The position numbers were made by a program, and so were the translations under genes. Positions 33,130 to 45,695 of a stretch of DNA of 64,000 bases are shown here, piece after piece. The notes under the pieces are model-generated. The model had not been told where the DNA came from. It searched no databases and saw only the letters and a list, made by a program, of their open reading frames with translations. The stretch spans positions 2,356,001 through 2,420,000 of the forward strand of contig JABYQN010000002.1 of the NCBI GenBank assembly GCA_022606135.1, given 5' to 3'. Each line of letters starts with the position of its first letter. Position 1 is the first letter of the stretch. Source of the DNA: Fomes fomentarius. Taxonomy: Eukaryota; Basidiomycota; Agaricomycetes; Polyporales; Polyporaceae.

Positions 33130-36100
33130 ATGGCGGCGCGTTCTGCAGGGAAGCGCCGTGTCGACCTTGTTTCGATCCACATTCCGACCACAGGCGGCTC
33201 TTTAGAGGACATCTCAGGCTCTGTTGCAGACGATCTTGGGCACGGAGGCCAAGAGCTACCACCCGATAGCCTAGGCGCATACGTGTCTACAGACGAAGTC
33301 TCTTTCGCTCCCGCACAGCAGATCGACATTGTGAAGGCGGCGGCGGCGTTTGAGACACTGTCGATCACGCTTGCACAACAATCTGTATTAGAGGGGGAGG
33401 AGAAGGGCCTCCCCCCGGGAAAGTCGGAGAGTACTGTCGGTGGTCTCACTCGCTCCTGGTCGGAGAAGGACCTGGAGAAGGGTTCCGAACCGCAAGCTCG
33501 CTTCAACCTGCGGGAATACCTCACCTCCTCGAACGACACCTATCAGAGTGCCGGAATCAAGCACAAACACGTCGGTGTCACTTGGGAGAATCTGCAAGTG
33601 GATGTGGCTGGCGGTGTGGGTCAGAAGGTGCGCCGACGTTCAAGGTCGTGTATGCGACATTCTGACATCGTGTGGTTAGGCTTTTGTCCGGACGTTCGGC
33701 CGTGAGTTGTCTACGTTACCAGGTTCTGTGCCCCGACTCACCTTTCGTGTCATCAGAGGATGCTATCGAATTCTGGACTTTCCCCTATAATTTCCTCATG
33801 TCCTGGATCAGGATCGTCGTGCCAGCGAAGAACGTCCCGACCACCACCATCCTTCATCAGTATGTCGAAACTGATCCGAACCTCTTACGCTACTGAATTT
33901 GTGACAGGCAGTCGGGTCTGCTCAAGCCTGGAGAGATGTGCCTGGTGTTGGGCTGTCCTGGCGCTGGGTGCACGACGTTCCTGAAAACCATGGCCAACCA
34001 GCGCGGAGATTATGCACAAGTCTCAGGCGACGTGCGCTATGCAGGAATCGATGCCGCGGAGATGGCCAAGTACTACAAGGGGGAGGTTGCCTACAATCAA
34101 GAGGGTCAGCCGTCTTACGAATTGCTGGGCTCAATGGCTGACGTGGACAACCCCGTGTAGATGACATCCATATTCCTACTCTGACAGTGTCGCAAACACT
34201 TTCTTTTGCTCTCTCTCTGAAGACGCCAGGTCCCAATGGACGTCTACCGGGTATCTCGCGCAAGGAATTTGACAAGACGGTCCAGGACACCCTCCTCCGC
34301 ATGCTCAACATCTCTCACACAGCAAACACCTACGTTGGCGACGAGTTTGTTCGTGGGGTCTCCGGTGGAGAGCGCAAGCGAGTCTCCATTGCGGAGATGA
34401 TGGCAACGCGCGCACACGTCCTCTCCTATGACAATTCCACGCGCGGTCTGGACGCGAGTACAGCGCTGAACTTCGTGAAGGCGCTACGGGTCATGACGGA
34501 CGTCCTCGGGCAGACAACTTTCGTCTCCCTATACCAAGCAGGCGAGGGGATCTACGACCTCTTCGACAAGGTCCTCGTTCTCAACAAAGGCCGCCAGGTC
34601 TACTTCGGCCCTCCCTCCGAGGCTCGGGCCTACTTCGAGTCATTGGGATACAGGTCCCTTCCTCGCCAAAGTACTCCTGATTATCTCACAGGCTGTACCG
34701 ACCCAAACGAACGACAATTCGCTCGGGGGCGCTCTGCCGCAGACGTACCCAGCACCCCGGCGGATCTAGAGGAGGCATTCCTGAAGTCGGCATTTGCTCA
34801 GGGGACGTATGCAGATCTCACGCAATACAAGAAGGCAATGGATATCGACAAGGCGGACCAGCAGGCTTTCCGCGAAGCAGTCGCTGCGGATAAGAAGCGG
34901 GGTGTGTCGAGGAAGAGTCCATACACTCTTGGTTTCACTGGCCAAGTTCGCGCGCTCGCGGTTAGGCAGTTCCAGATGCGATTGCAGGACAAGTTCCAGC
35001 TGATGACGAGCTTCACGCTATCGATTGTGGGTATTAGTACTCTGTGCGCACGGTGTTTTGTGTGCTGAAAGGATCTGTTAGATCATCGCATTCCTCATCG
35101 GTGGAGCATTCTTCAACCTCCAGCCTAACGCGCTAGGAACGTTCACTCGCGGCTCGGTCATTTTCCTCACCCTCCTTAACTCCTCTATAGACAACATGGG
35201 AGAGGTGAGCATCTCACTGAGATCGCGCCCTTTAGTACTGTCCGCTGATAGCTATGACCTCAGATCCCCGCTATGATGCTTGGCCGTCCTATCCTGAAGA
35301 AGCAAACTGATTATAGTCTCTACCGCCCTGCCGCTATTCCCATCGCAAACACGCTAGCTGACCTACCATTCTCTGCTGTTCGGATTTTTATCTACAACAT
35401 CATAATCTACTTCATGTCGAACTTGAACCGCTCCGCTGGGGCGTTCTGGACGTTCCACCTATTCGTATGTATCACTGCTTACCTCTCTGTTTTATGCGAA
35501 ATCCTCATCCTATACACCCCAGACGTACGTCACCTTCGTCGCGGTGCAAGGATTCTTCAGGACCATCGGCTTGCTGTGCTCGAACTTCGACAATGCCTTC
35601 CGCCTTGCGACGTTCTTTATGCCCAACATGATCCAATATGCGGGTTACATGATCCCCGTTTTCGACATGCAGCGCTGGTTATTCTGGATTGTGAGTTCGA
35701 CTATGGAGGAATGTATGATGGCGACGCTGACTTCCGTGCATTTCAGTACTACATCAATCCCATATCATACGGTACCCTTGTTCGATGTCGTGCCTATACA
35801 GCCGCTGACTTATTCCCTCGATAGCCTGGGCGGGACTCATGGAGAACGAGTTCATGCGGATCACTGTAGGTCATGCAAAAGTACACAAGAGGTCTCTCTC
35901 AACTCACAGCTCTCATAGATATCCTGCGATGGTAATTATGTCGTACCGCGGAACCCTCCTGGTTTGTCGAAATATCCGTGAGTATCCTCCTAACAGTGTC
36001 CTCTGTCATGTACTCATCTCGTTCGACAGCGATGTACTCGGCATCAACCAAGCCTGCACGCTCTTCGGTTCTTCACCGGGAAGCAGTGTCATTCCTGGCA

Positions 36101-39013
36101 GTGCATACTTGCAGGCAGGCTACGGACTCGACGTTGCGGACCTCTGGAGACGCAACTTCCTGGTCATCCTGGGCTACTTGATCGTGTTTCAGCTCGCGCA
36201 AGTCCTCGTCATTGAGCTCTTCCCGGTAATATCACTCCAACCGCGCCATTTCAAGTTACTCATTGTATCTGCAGCAACACGGAGGTGGTTCCGGCACTAT
36301 TGTATACGCAAAGGAGAATTCGGACACCAAGACGCGCAATGCTGTCCTCAAAGAGCGTAAGATTCTGCGCAAGCAGATGGGCGAGAAGGGGGTGGAGGTT
36401 GAAAGCTCGTCCGAGGAGATGTCGTAAGTGGCGGTCCGCCATGCCGTGGAGGAATCAGCAGCTGATGAACTGCCCTAGTAGTAATTCCTTCAAGGACGGT
36501 AAGAGTTTCACATGGGAGAAGATCAACTATCATGTCCCAGTGTCCGGCGGCACTCGCACGCTGCTCCACGACATCTACGGCTATGTGAAGCCTGGCAGTA
36601 TGACTGCGCTCATGGGTGCTTCCGGGGCCGGCAAAACGACATGTCTGGACGTCCTCGCTCAAAGGAAGAACATCGGCGTTGTTGCCGGCAATATGCTCCT
36701 CGATGGTCGCCCGTTGCAACGCGATTTCGCTCGGAGGACTGCATATGGTACGACCAGTGTGTCTAGTCGACCTTGAGAGTCTGTTGAATGACCGTCTCCA
36801 CAGCGGAGCAGATGGATGTGCACGAGCCGACCGCGACCGTGCGCGAGGCGATGCGGTTTTCGGCGTACTTGCGTCAACCTCCCGAGGTGTCAAAAGAAGG
36901 CAAGGACGCATACGTCGAGGAGATGATTGAAGTGCTGGAGCTTCAAGAACTCGCAGACGCCATCATCGGCAGTCTTGGCGTCGCCGATAGGAAGCGTGTC
37001 ACCATCGGGGTTGAGTTGGCTAGCAAGCCGTCGCTCTTATTCTTGGATGAACCCACTTCCGGGTTGGACGGTCAAAGCGCGTGGAACCTTGTACGATTCC
37101 TCAGGAAGCTTGCGGACAACGGCCAGGCTATCTTGTGTACGATCCATCAGCCCTCGTCGCTCTTGTTTCAGGCGTTCGACAAGCTGCTCCTGCTCGAAAG
37201 GGGCGGTGAGAGCGTCTACTTTGGCGACATCGGTGTTGACTCCCATGTACTCCGAGACTACTTTGCCAGGCATGGGGCCCATTGTCCATCGAATGTCAAC
37301 CCGGCCGAAGTACGTGATGGATCCTTCTCCATGAGTGGTTGCTCACCTCGCGACATAGTACATGCTGGATGCCATTGGCGCAGGTCTAGCTCCAAGGAAA
37401 GGCGACCGAGATTGGAAAGACGTTTGGCTGGATTCCTCCGAACGTGCGATGGTACTGAAAGAGATTGAGAACATCAAACGTGAAGCCGCGGCCAACCCGT
37501 CCACTGAGAAGAACAACACAACATGTGAGTGCGTCCTAGCTTCGGAGGTGTTGTGTCGAGTACTGAATGGCAACATAGACGCTACGTCTTTCTTCCACCA
37601 GCTCAAGGTCGTGATTGGGCGCAACAACCTCACGTTGTGGCGTTGCCCGGACTTGGTGTTCAGCCGACTGTTTGTCCATGGCTTCATCTCACTTTTCATC
37701 TCCCTGTCCTTCCTGCAGCTGGGTCACAGCGTTCGGGACCTGCAGTACCGTGTGTTCGGCATGTGAGTGTTGGCCGGGTGGGATAGCAGTGATAGGCACT
37801 GACGTCACCCTCTAGCTTCTGGGCAACGATTCTGCCTTCTCTCGTCATGGGCCAGATCGAGCCAGGGTGGATCATGAACAGACGTGAGTCCAGACCAAGC
37901 TCCGCATTCCCCGCACTCATCCGATCTCCTTGACGTCACAGGAATCTTCATCCGAGGTTCGTTCTTCCCTATCCGTCCCACCATCTTCTCTCACTCCCCC
38001 GTCGTCGGTTATCGTAGAGGCCTCTAGTCGCATGTACTCTCCCTATGTCTTTGCCATCGCTCAGATCATATCCGATATACCCTATGGTATCATTGGCGCA
38101 ATCCTCTATTGGGTGCTCATGGTACGTCTCCAGCTACTGGCTATGAGGACATCCCACTCAAGTCATCTAGGTTTACCCGATGGGTTTCGGACAAGGATCT
38201 GCAGCGGTCGGGGGCACCTTCTTCCAGCTTCTCTGCATCTACTTCGTAGAACTCTTCGGTGTCAGTTTTGGTCAGTTCATTGCTACTATATCCCCTAGCA
38301 TGCAGGTAAGAGATATGTCCTCTCTCCCGAGAAAGAACAAGCATTGACATATAGTGCCGTGGCAGATTGCACCTCTGTTCAACCCATGGTCGCTGCTCAT
38401 CCTAGGCACCTTCTGCGGCGTGACCCTTCCCTTCCAGAACATGGCCAAGTTCTTCCAGTCATGGCTTTACTATCTCGACCCCTACACGAGGCTTCTCAGT
38501 TCTATGCTTTCCACGGAGTTGCACGGACTGTCGATCACCTGCAGGGATGCCGAATTCGCGCTCTTCCAGCCGCCGGCCGGTCAGACGTGCCAGACATGGG
38601 CAACCGAGTTCATTGCGGGCTTTGGTGGATACCTGGACAACCCGGACGACACAGCGGTGTGCAGATACTGCCAATATGCCGTGAGTGTTGCCTGCGATCC
38701 TACGATGCTGCAGTATACTCAAGCCCTGCCTTCCTTTGGTTAGGTTGGCGACGACTACCTACGACCACTCAACATCGCATATTCCAACCGATGGCGGGAT
38801 GCATTCATCCTCCTGGCATTCTGCGGTGAGTGATTAGCACGCTCCGACTTATTGGGAGGTCGCCCGCTTACATCCGTGTTTGCCTGCAGTATTCAACTGT
38901 ATCGTTACAATCGGTGAGTCATCCTTCCTCTCGGAGGCTTCAGAGAGGCCTCGCACTTACTGACAACACTCGCCACAGTTGCTTCTCGTCTTCTTCGCTT
39001 CGCCAAGCGGTAG
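33130..39013 (+). CDS. PDR-type ABC transporter (ABCG, full size)
   Basis: Pleiotropic drug resistance family exporter with layout NBD1-TMD1-NBD2-TMD2, expected in the plasma membrane. NBD1 has the degenerate Walker [14 protein letters not shown] (Cys in place of Lys) at about 33,950, signature [13 protein letters not shown] at about 34,360, and [15 protein letters not shown]1 runs at about 34,930-36,230. NBD2 has a normal Walker [13 protein letters not shown] at about 36,618, a degenerate signature [14 protein letters not shown], and Walker [12 protein letters not shown] at about 37,040. TMD2 runs at about 37,590-38,990. The last intron (38,912 to about 38,979) splits the codon in [15 protein letters not shown], ending TAG 39,011-39,013. 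More than twenty short introns give about 1,500 residues. One NBD site being degenerate is normal for this family. The substrate cannot be told from sequence. Confidence 0.93.
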
Positions 39014-41183
39014 ATACCATTCCCCGTCTCCCGAACGCGGGACTTCTTTCAGTAGACGGTAATCATCACAATTGTGCATCACTACGGCCCCTATCTGCCT
39101 GCTTTCTCTAACATCTTTATCGCACTCAAGTTTGGATTGTAGAGTCTACACAATACACCTATATTTGCCAACATCTTTTTGTTTCCTCTCTACGTCGACG
39201 TGTGTCTTGCACTGCCCGAACTTTTGTGGATCCAAGATATCTCTGATGGATAAAATCTATGCTGAACCTGCATATTGACACAGACGGTTGAGATTTTCGC
39301 TGCGGTTCACAACGACCACACTTGACCATGCCTTTCCATATCTCTCGATGCAATACGGTTCCTTCAGCAGATGTACCATGCCATACTGATTCAATCGATC
39401 GACGTCGGACTCACGTTTGCAAGCCCTCAATCACACAAGCAGTTATAAGTCATGAAGAGACGTAAATAGCATGATATGCGTGTCGTCGACTACTAACAAC
39501 TACGGTCAGACGGGAGAAAGCGACGCGGCGCACAGGAAGAGCACCGGCACGCGCGACCATGCAGCGCGAAGCGTGGACAACGTGATAGCAGCGGGAGCGC
39601 AAGACAGCAGAGGCTGAAGCGAGTGCAAAGTGGCACTAGGAGAAACTGCGACATGGCACGCGCGCAAGCGCGAGCCATTGCCTCTGCCGGGGGCGCGACG
39701 GGCGAGCGAAGGGATTGACTATCCTGGTCATAGACGGTAGGCATGAATGACGCGATGGCTTGTCCGGGCCATTACGAACGACCTTGTAACCATAGAACTG
39801 GACCACTACACCATCCGTAGCAGCTAGGCCGCGACGCCTGCAAGCAGACACACGCTGGCGCTTACCGCGCTGCACCATCACTCACTACTGCAACTCCCCT
39901 CACACGCGTTCGCTCGGACGTCAACGTCATGTACACGTCAGCGCTCGACGGGCGTGAACTAGCACGCACGCTGCCAAGGCAGCTGTGCACAAACTAGACG
40001 GAGCGTTCGGGGAAAGGAGGAGTAGCAAATGATGAGCAGGCGGAGGCTGCATAAAGGCGTCGGGTGGTCTGACCAGGTACAAGGTGTCGGTCAATCAATG
40101 AACAGAAGTGGACCGGATTGAATTGGTCGGCGTCGATGGAAGCCATGTCTTCCAGCCCTAGCTACGCGCGCCGTGCGAAAGCGCGGATCTGCAGTTGCAG
40201 CTGCACTGCATCGCTGGTGCGCGAACTCCATGAGCTTGAACCGGAGCTCGTGGGCTGTCGGGAGCTAGTGGCTAGGGAGAGCGGGGAAGAATGAGGAGAC
40301 GGAACAGGTGAAGCGAAGGGCATCTCTATGGCGATGATCAGGCACCAAGAGATACACAACGCCTGGATGGCGAGCGGGACATGCGGCATAGATGGGCGAT
40401 ACCGAGGGTAGGTGAGATCAACGAAGAGCTGCAACCGAGCCATGCGGGAGGAATGTCGAGAAGGAGTCGAGGTCTCTTGATGCCAGTGTGTCGGCGTACA
40501 CCATACAGTGGCGAGGTACGGAACCACAATTAAGTGGTCGTCACCGTCAGCCTCAGCGTGCACTAGGCGCGTCTTGAAAAAGCGAGCGGGAAGGAAGGAC
40601 GACGATACCGTGTGGGCGTGAAGAAACAAGAAAGCGCGCGCAGGGGGCGAAGCAGCCGCCGTCACTATGGACGAAGGCACCTCAAGCCGCATCCCGCGGT
40701 CTTGCGTCGTGTCGTATCGAACCTCCGGCTACAAGCCAATTCGTGGGCACCATAATCATGGATGATCTCGTCTACTGTTCTCCGGTACACATCGTCAGAC
40801 AGACGACGCGACCGCGCAGCACAGCAGCGAGACGTTCCGGGGGGGGGGGGGGCTCGGAGATGATCTCGGGAACCCAAGTGATTAGGATCGCCGCGGAATG
40901 AGGGAAAGCGGGTTGGAAGATAAGGGGGTGGTGTTAGGTGACGAGGAGAGCAGTAAAAAGGGTTCAAAAAGATGCCGGGTGTAAAAAAAAGTGAATAAAC
41001 ATGCGTAAAGGGTGAATATGCGTGAAATAGTCCATGTGATCATCAGCGTCCTCTGCGTCCTGGCAGGGATTCCGGTCTCTTGCTGGGTCTTGATACAGTC
41101 GTGATACAATAATACACTGGAGGCGATGCTCAGCGCGTCCTGCCGCGCACGAAGAGCTTTTGAGGGCGAAAGAACACAACCGT
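39014..41183. other. Gene-poor interval with poly-G tract
   Basis: About 2.2 kb between the ABC transporter and bHLH-1 stop codons. A minus-strand frame of 177 codons at 40,162-40,692 shows no recognisable domain and no exon-like conservation. The 3' UTR of bHLH-1 probably extends into the right part. A run of 14 G lies at 40,839-40,852. Confidence 0.5.
40839..40852 (+). repeat. Homopolymer of 14 G
   Basis: Uninterrupted G tract in noncoding DNA. It could be a slippage site or an assembly-sensitive position. Confidence 0.9.
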
Positions 41184-42235
41184 TCAGAACTTGGACAACG
41201 TCGGGCCGCCGCTGGGAACATTGAGTTGCTGTTGCTGCACCTGAGCGGCAGCAACCGCAGAGGCGGCGGCGGCATGGCGCTGCTCGGCAGTACCGAGCAT
41301 GAGCGCCTCATTGACGTGACGGAGGTGCGAGGTCTCGGCCTCAGCCTGTTGCAGTCTGGTCTGCAGCTGCTGTTGGGTCATCTCGAGGTAGCGGATGTGT
41401 GTAGTAGCTGAAACAGTGGAGTAAGATCAAGACTGATCGGACACGATCGAGATCCAGTACGTACCCCGATCCAACAAAGAGACCTTGCTCGACTTCTGGT
41501 TCGATACCGGGAGAGCGTCCTTGAGACGGCGGTAGCCATCACGGAGCTCATCCCGTCTCCTCTGCTCGGACTCGATCCGCTGACGACGGATCTCTTCACG
41601 GCGCATATCGTTGTTCGCGGAAGGAGCCGGATTGAAGTCATCGTCGTCATCGCTCGCAAACTCATCTGAGCCTTTGGAACGCTTCTTCTGTTGCTGTTGA
41701 CGGGCAGAGGCACGGGTGATGGCAGCAGTGCCGAGAGGGTTGTAACGATGCGACCTGGGAATGGCCGCAAGCGAACCTGGGGGAACGGCAGGGCCTGGCG
41801 AGTGGGAACCACTGCCGCGGCGGCTACGACTAGAACCAACACTGTCCGAGGACAGGTCGCCTGCACTAAGGTTGGAGAGCGCACCCGGGTAGATAGAGGT
41901 AGGCGTAAAGGGACGACCGGGTGAGCCAGTGCTGTAGTTGCCGCTGGGCGAGGTGTAGGTATACTCGTTCATGCCACCAGATAGGCTGAGGTTGTTGAAG
42001 CTGCGAGGGGATGACGTGGGAGGCACTGTCATAGGATATCAGAATCAATGACACGCATGGGAAACGGTGGTAGACCCAGGTACTCACAGCCCATGGAAGA
42101 AACACCGAAGGGAGAATGAGGGGGATACTGAAGGTAATCAAGGCCAGATAGGGCATCGTTGTAGTATGCGGAAGTATCCATAAAATCGGTGTTCTTGGCG
42201 TGGTCGAGGACGGTCTCGATGTGGGCAGTCTCCAT
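41184..42235 (-). CDS. bHLH transcription factor, paralogue 1
   Basis: Basic helix-loop-helix protein, presumably nuclear and E-box binding. The start at 42,235 gives METAHIETVLDHAKNTDFMD. An intron at about 42,032-42,088 joins SSMG to PPTSSPRSFNN. A long Ser/Gly/Pro-rich region leads to an acidic patch (SDDDDDF) and the bHLH at about 41,440-41,600: RREEIRRQRIESEQRRRDEL, RDGYRRLKDALPVSNQKSS, KVSLLDR. A phase-1 intron follows, then ATTHIRYLEMTQQQLQTRLQ. After helix 2 a Gln-rich coiled coil continues (AEAETSHLRHVNEALML). The tail is Ala/Gln-rich and ends TLSKF. The Glu of IESEQRRR occupies the position that contacts the CA of CANNTG in other bHLH proteins. Target genes unknown. A second copy lies 9 kb away (50,859-52,014). 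Confidence 0.9.
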
Positions 42236-44167
42236 TGCGGTGGGCGGAGTGAAAGCAGCGAGAGAGCAAGTAGAAATGCGGAGGCAGAAGTATCACAAAT
42301 GTGGACCGTTCGTTAGAATGCGTGTCTTAAGAGACGGAAGAGGTAGCGAGGACTGTTATTGTATGCGGGGTTGTTAGCAGAAAACAATGAGTCGAGAGAC
42401 TGAGAACGCACGCTGTGGACAGAAAGTGAGAGACGGAGCGGAAAAGAAGAGAAAACACCCGGCGGGGGGAATGGCGGAGGGATGGGGAGAAGGGGGCGAA
42501 GGGGGAGGCTATATAGTCAGGGAGAAGGGCAGAGACGAGCTCTTCTCGGAATCGTCGCGAGAACGAGGGGCAGGGGATCACCTCGTGCGCACAGGCGCCG
42601 TGACTGTGACGCGAAACTCTAACGAAATTACATCCGCGGCCTCGTACCCGAGATCCCAGCGCCCGGATTTGTTTCCACGCCCTCCAGGAGCGCCGGTCTC
42701 TAAGCGCCGGAGACGAGCGAGTGGTGCGAGTCTGTGGTCCCATTAAACTTCTCGATGACCTTATCACCCGCATCACCTCCCGGTCTTCCGACATGCCCTG
42801 CCTGCAGCGGCCCATCCTATCCATCAGCCCCTTTCCCCGCCTCATGCCCACCGCAGACAACGTTCCTTTCATTTCGCCCCCAAAATGGCCCCAGCCAGCC
42901 TCTGTCCCAGCCCTCGTCCGCTATCCGCTTACCCTTGTTCCCGGTCAACTTCTCCTCGTCACAGTCCACACCTCTCCGATCACTCCTCTCTTCTCTTTTT
43001 TTTTCTCTTGCTGCGCCGTGACGCCCGTGACAGAGTCCTATTCCGCGAATGCTCTGCTCCGGCACTAGTCTACTATCGTACAATGAACTTGGCCGCCTCG
43101 CCCGCACATAGATTCACGTACTACATACACCACTGTATACCCGTCGCATCCGACGTCGACGCTCTCTTCATCTCCGCCCGACTAAGTCCTGAGTGATCCT
43201 GAAACAAGCTAACTGCCTTCCTCAACACAATGCACACCCCGAGCCCAAGCCCGCCCGACACCCGCGGCCAGTGCAGTCCCTCGCATGCGTCCTACGCGTA
43301 CGCGGGTAACTGCGTGTTGTCATTCAGGATCCATCCAGCGACTCCCGACCCCGCGTGCGGGCGCGATTTGAGCTCTCACCGCCCCTTCCTCCGCGTCCGC
43401 TGTCGTCCATCGTTCACACCGGCACGGACCATCTCCCGGCCATGTCTCGTACCCACCCCATCCCTTCTCAAAATCCGCGTCACTTGACGGCCTTCCTCTT
43501 CTCCACTCCGTTCTCTTCTCACATTCAGCCTGGTAATCGCCGAGCTTACGCGATTCTCAACTATCCACTATCTCCCTTCCACCTTCCACCTCCTTGTTCT
43601 TCGGCGTCTTCTCCGGCTTTCACCAGCGCTCGCTGCGCAACCCGGTCCACAGAACACTCTACCTATCGCGGGGCGCCCGCCTACCGCGCTCACGTACACG
43701 CACATCCCACAGACCATTCGGTAGTAGAGTTCAGGTAGATTTTCAAAGGCGATCATCAAACGGTATAGGAATAAGTCAGTCGTAAATAGGTAGGTACGTA
43801 AGAACGCACGGACCCGGGAGTCGTAATTCGTGAGAGGTCGTGACGCGCCTAGCGGCGAGATACTGAGACAACAACAAGAAACGAGACAAGATAGGCGAGA
43901 GATAATGCCAAGCACTAGACGTCCATGAGATGCGAGCGGAGCAAGAAGCAACTCTGCAAGCGGTCAGGGTAGGGCAACAGTAATAGTGTCATGAGGCACG
44001 GGGAGAACGGCGAACCGGGGGCATTAGCAGATCGTACGCGAGGTAGCACGGAAAGAAAGATGTCGAACTGTCCACGAAACTCGGGTGAGAGTGAATGGGG
44101 GAGAGACGGATGGACCAAGGGCAATCATAACAGCGTCCGAGCGCTGCTCAGTGGGCCATATCGACGC
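42236..44167. other. bHLH-1 upstream region and intergenic
   Basis: About 1.9 kb with no supported gene. It holds the bHLH-1 promoter, with a TATA-like site at 42,509-42,516, and a pyrimidine-rich stretch around 42,980-43,010. It also contains the 3' flank of the four-TM gene. Plus-strand frames of up to about 125 codons here are Ser/Pro/Arg-rich without known motifs. Confidence 0.45.
42509..42516 (-). promoter_or_regulatory. TATA-like element of bHLH-1
   Basis: CTATATAG, palindromic, about 274 bases upstream of the bHLH-1 ATG. It sits in otherwise G-rich DNA, so the AT island stands out. Confidence 0.4.
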
Positions 44168-45695
44168 TCACGCTTGGTAATATCCTGTACACAGACAGGG
44201 TTTCGGTTAGCACCTGATGCACCAGCACCAACACCTAGAACGCGCTCGCAGATCGATGCACGGCCTAGCCTCGAGGCAACGCTCAAACCCATGCAAGGGG
44301 CAGCCACGAAGGCAAACGACACATGGCTCAACGTATGTCCACAACGTGAATACTCACCGCCATAGAACGGCCCCTTCATCCCTGAGTAATGCTCGAGTCT
44401 CTTCTGGAAGCGCCATACCAGGAAGAACATGTACAACTATCGTATCACAGGACCCCGCGGAAGAATCATTGTCAGTGCGAGCGGCAATGAGAGGTCAGCG
44501 TGACCATGCACGCACCTGGAAGACGAGATCAACCGCAAGGCCACCGATGAACGCTGCGTTGAGATTTGAGAATCCGGACGCGCAGAAACCGCTCGGGAAG
44601 GACCCCTTCGTGCCGTATCCCGCGTCAACGGAGTCTGTCCACAGCTGACCGCCGTTGTCACACTCCCACTGGATCTTGTCCTTCCTGTGATGCAAGGTTG
44701 GTCAGAAGGTTCCGTCACAATGGAGAAGCATATTGTATCGCATGTGACAGCGGAACAGCACGGAAGCTTAGAAGAGAATGTTACGAGTCGGTTGTATGTT
44801 CAAACCGAGGGTGTGTACAGGGACAAAGCTGCCGAGAACCAGGGAGGAGGGTCTAGTCGAGGGCGCCACTAGAGATATACAGAAGACCTGGGAAGGGTGA
44901 AATTTTACGAGCGAGGTTCTTAGATGAAAGTGAAGGTGCGGTTGTGGATGATGTGACAACACAAAAAGGAAGCAAACGGGTCTTCGGTGGACTAGAGTAG
45001 ACTCACCCTCGTTGGAGTTCGACGATCATGATGATGGCCCTAATCAAGCAGAGAACAATGATAAATGGCCAGAGGAACTTGCAGACGCGAATCCAGATGT
45101 ACGATCGCTACAACACACGAGATCACAACATTAGCATAGGTCCTCACCGATCTTGAGTAGATGACTAGACCAACGACACGAAGGACATCGGGCACTGGGA
45201 ACGGTGGGGTGACAAACCACAACTCACGTTAGAGAGTGCGAGGATGGAAAGGGCTGCTGCGACTGCTACGCCGATCCCAACACCTCCGTAGATTTGCCTG
45301 AGAATACAAGAGTAGGATAGGGGTCAGCGCTGGTATATGACTACGCATAGACACCTACCATTCAGGGAAGAAAAAGAATATGTATTGACCCCAGTTCAGC
45401 AGGAAAATGCCTCCCGCGAGACTGTACAACTGTGAGAGAGAGAGATGTTATTTGCGGGCCCCTGCACAACCAACGCATTATCCCCACTCACAAAGATGAC
45501 AACGCCCCACGCGATAGCCCCACCCCTCTGCGACGTACACCCCCGTCAGTGCCATTGAGGAATCTGTTTGGTGGGTGGTACGTACCAGAGGGAGCACAAG
45601 AAGGCAGTTGTCGCACCTACATATCCACCGCCGCCATGGCGCTCTTCAGTACCGTCCCATCACACTAATCTTTGGTTTGAGTTCACGCACCACAT
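44168..45695 (-). CDS. Four-TM membrane protein of unknown function
   Basis: Spliced minus-strand gene that I do not assign to a named family. Exons read (5' to 3') HGGGGYVGATTAFLCSLWY, RGGAIAWGVVIF, LYSLAGGIFLLNWGQYIFFF-PEW, QIYGGVGIGVAVAAALSILA-LSN, RSYIWIRVCKFLWPFIIVLC-LIRAIIMIVELQRG, KDKIQWECDNGGQLWTDSVD through SNLNAAFIGGLAVDLVFQ, LYMFFLVWRFQKRLEHYSGM and GGYYQA, stop TGA 44,168-44,170. About 200 residues with four hydrophobic segments. The loop between TM3 and TM4 holds three cysteines (WECD, GFCASGF) and may be extracellular. The short C-terminal tail ends Tyr-Tyr-Gln-Ala. The first exon is uncertain: ATG 45,695 (MWC then an intron to HGGGG) fits, but an exon further upstream cannot be excluded. 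Confidence 0.7.

Noticed and set aside
40162..40692. Minus-strand frame of 177 codons in the gene-poor block
   Set aside because: Composition is Ser/Pro/Arg with no recognisable domain. It lies downstream of bHLH-1 and could be its 3' UTR.
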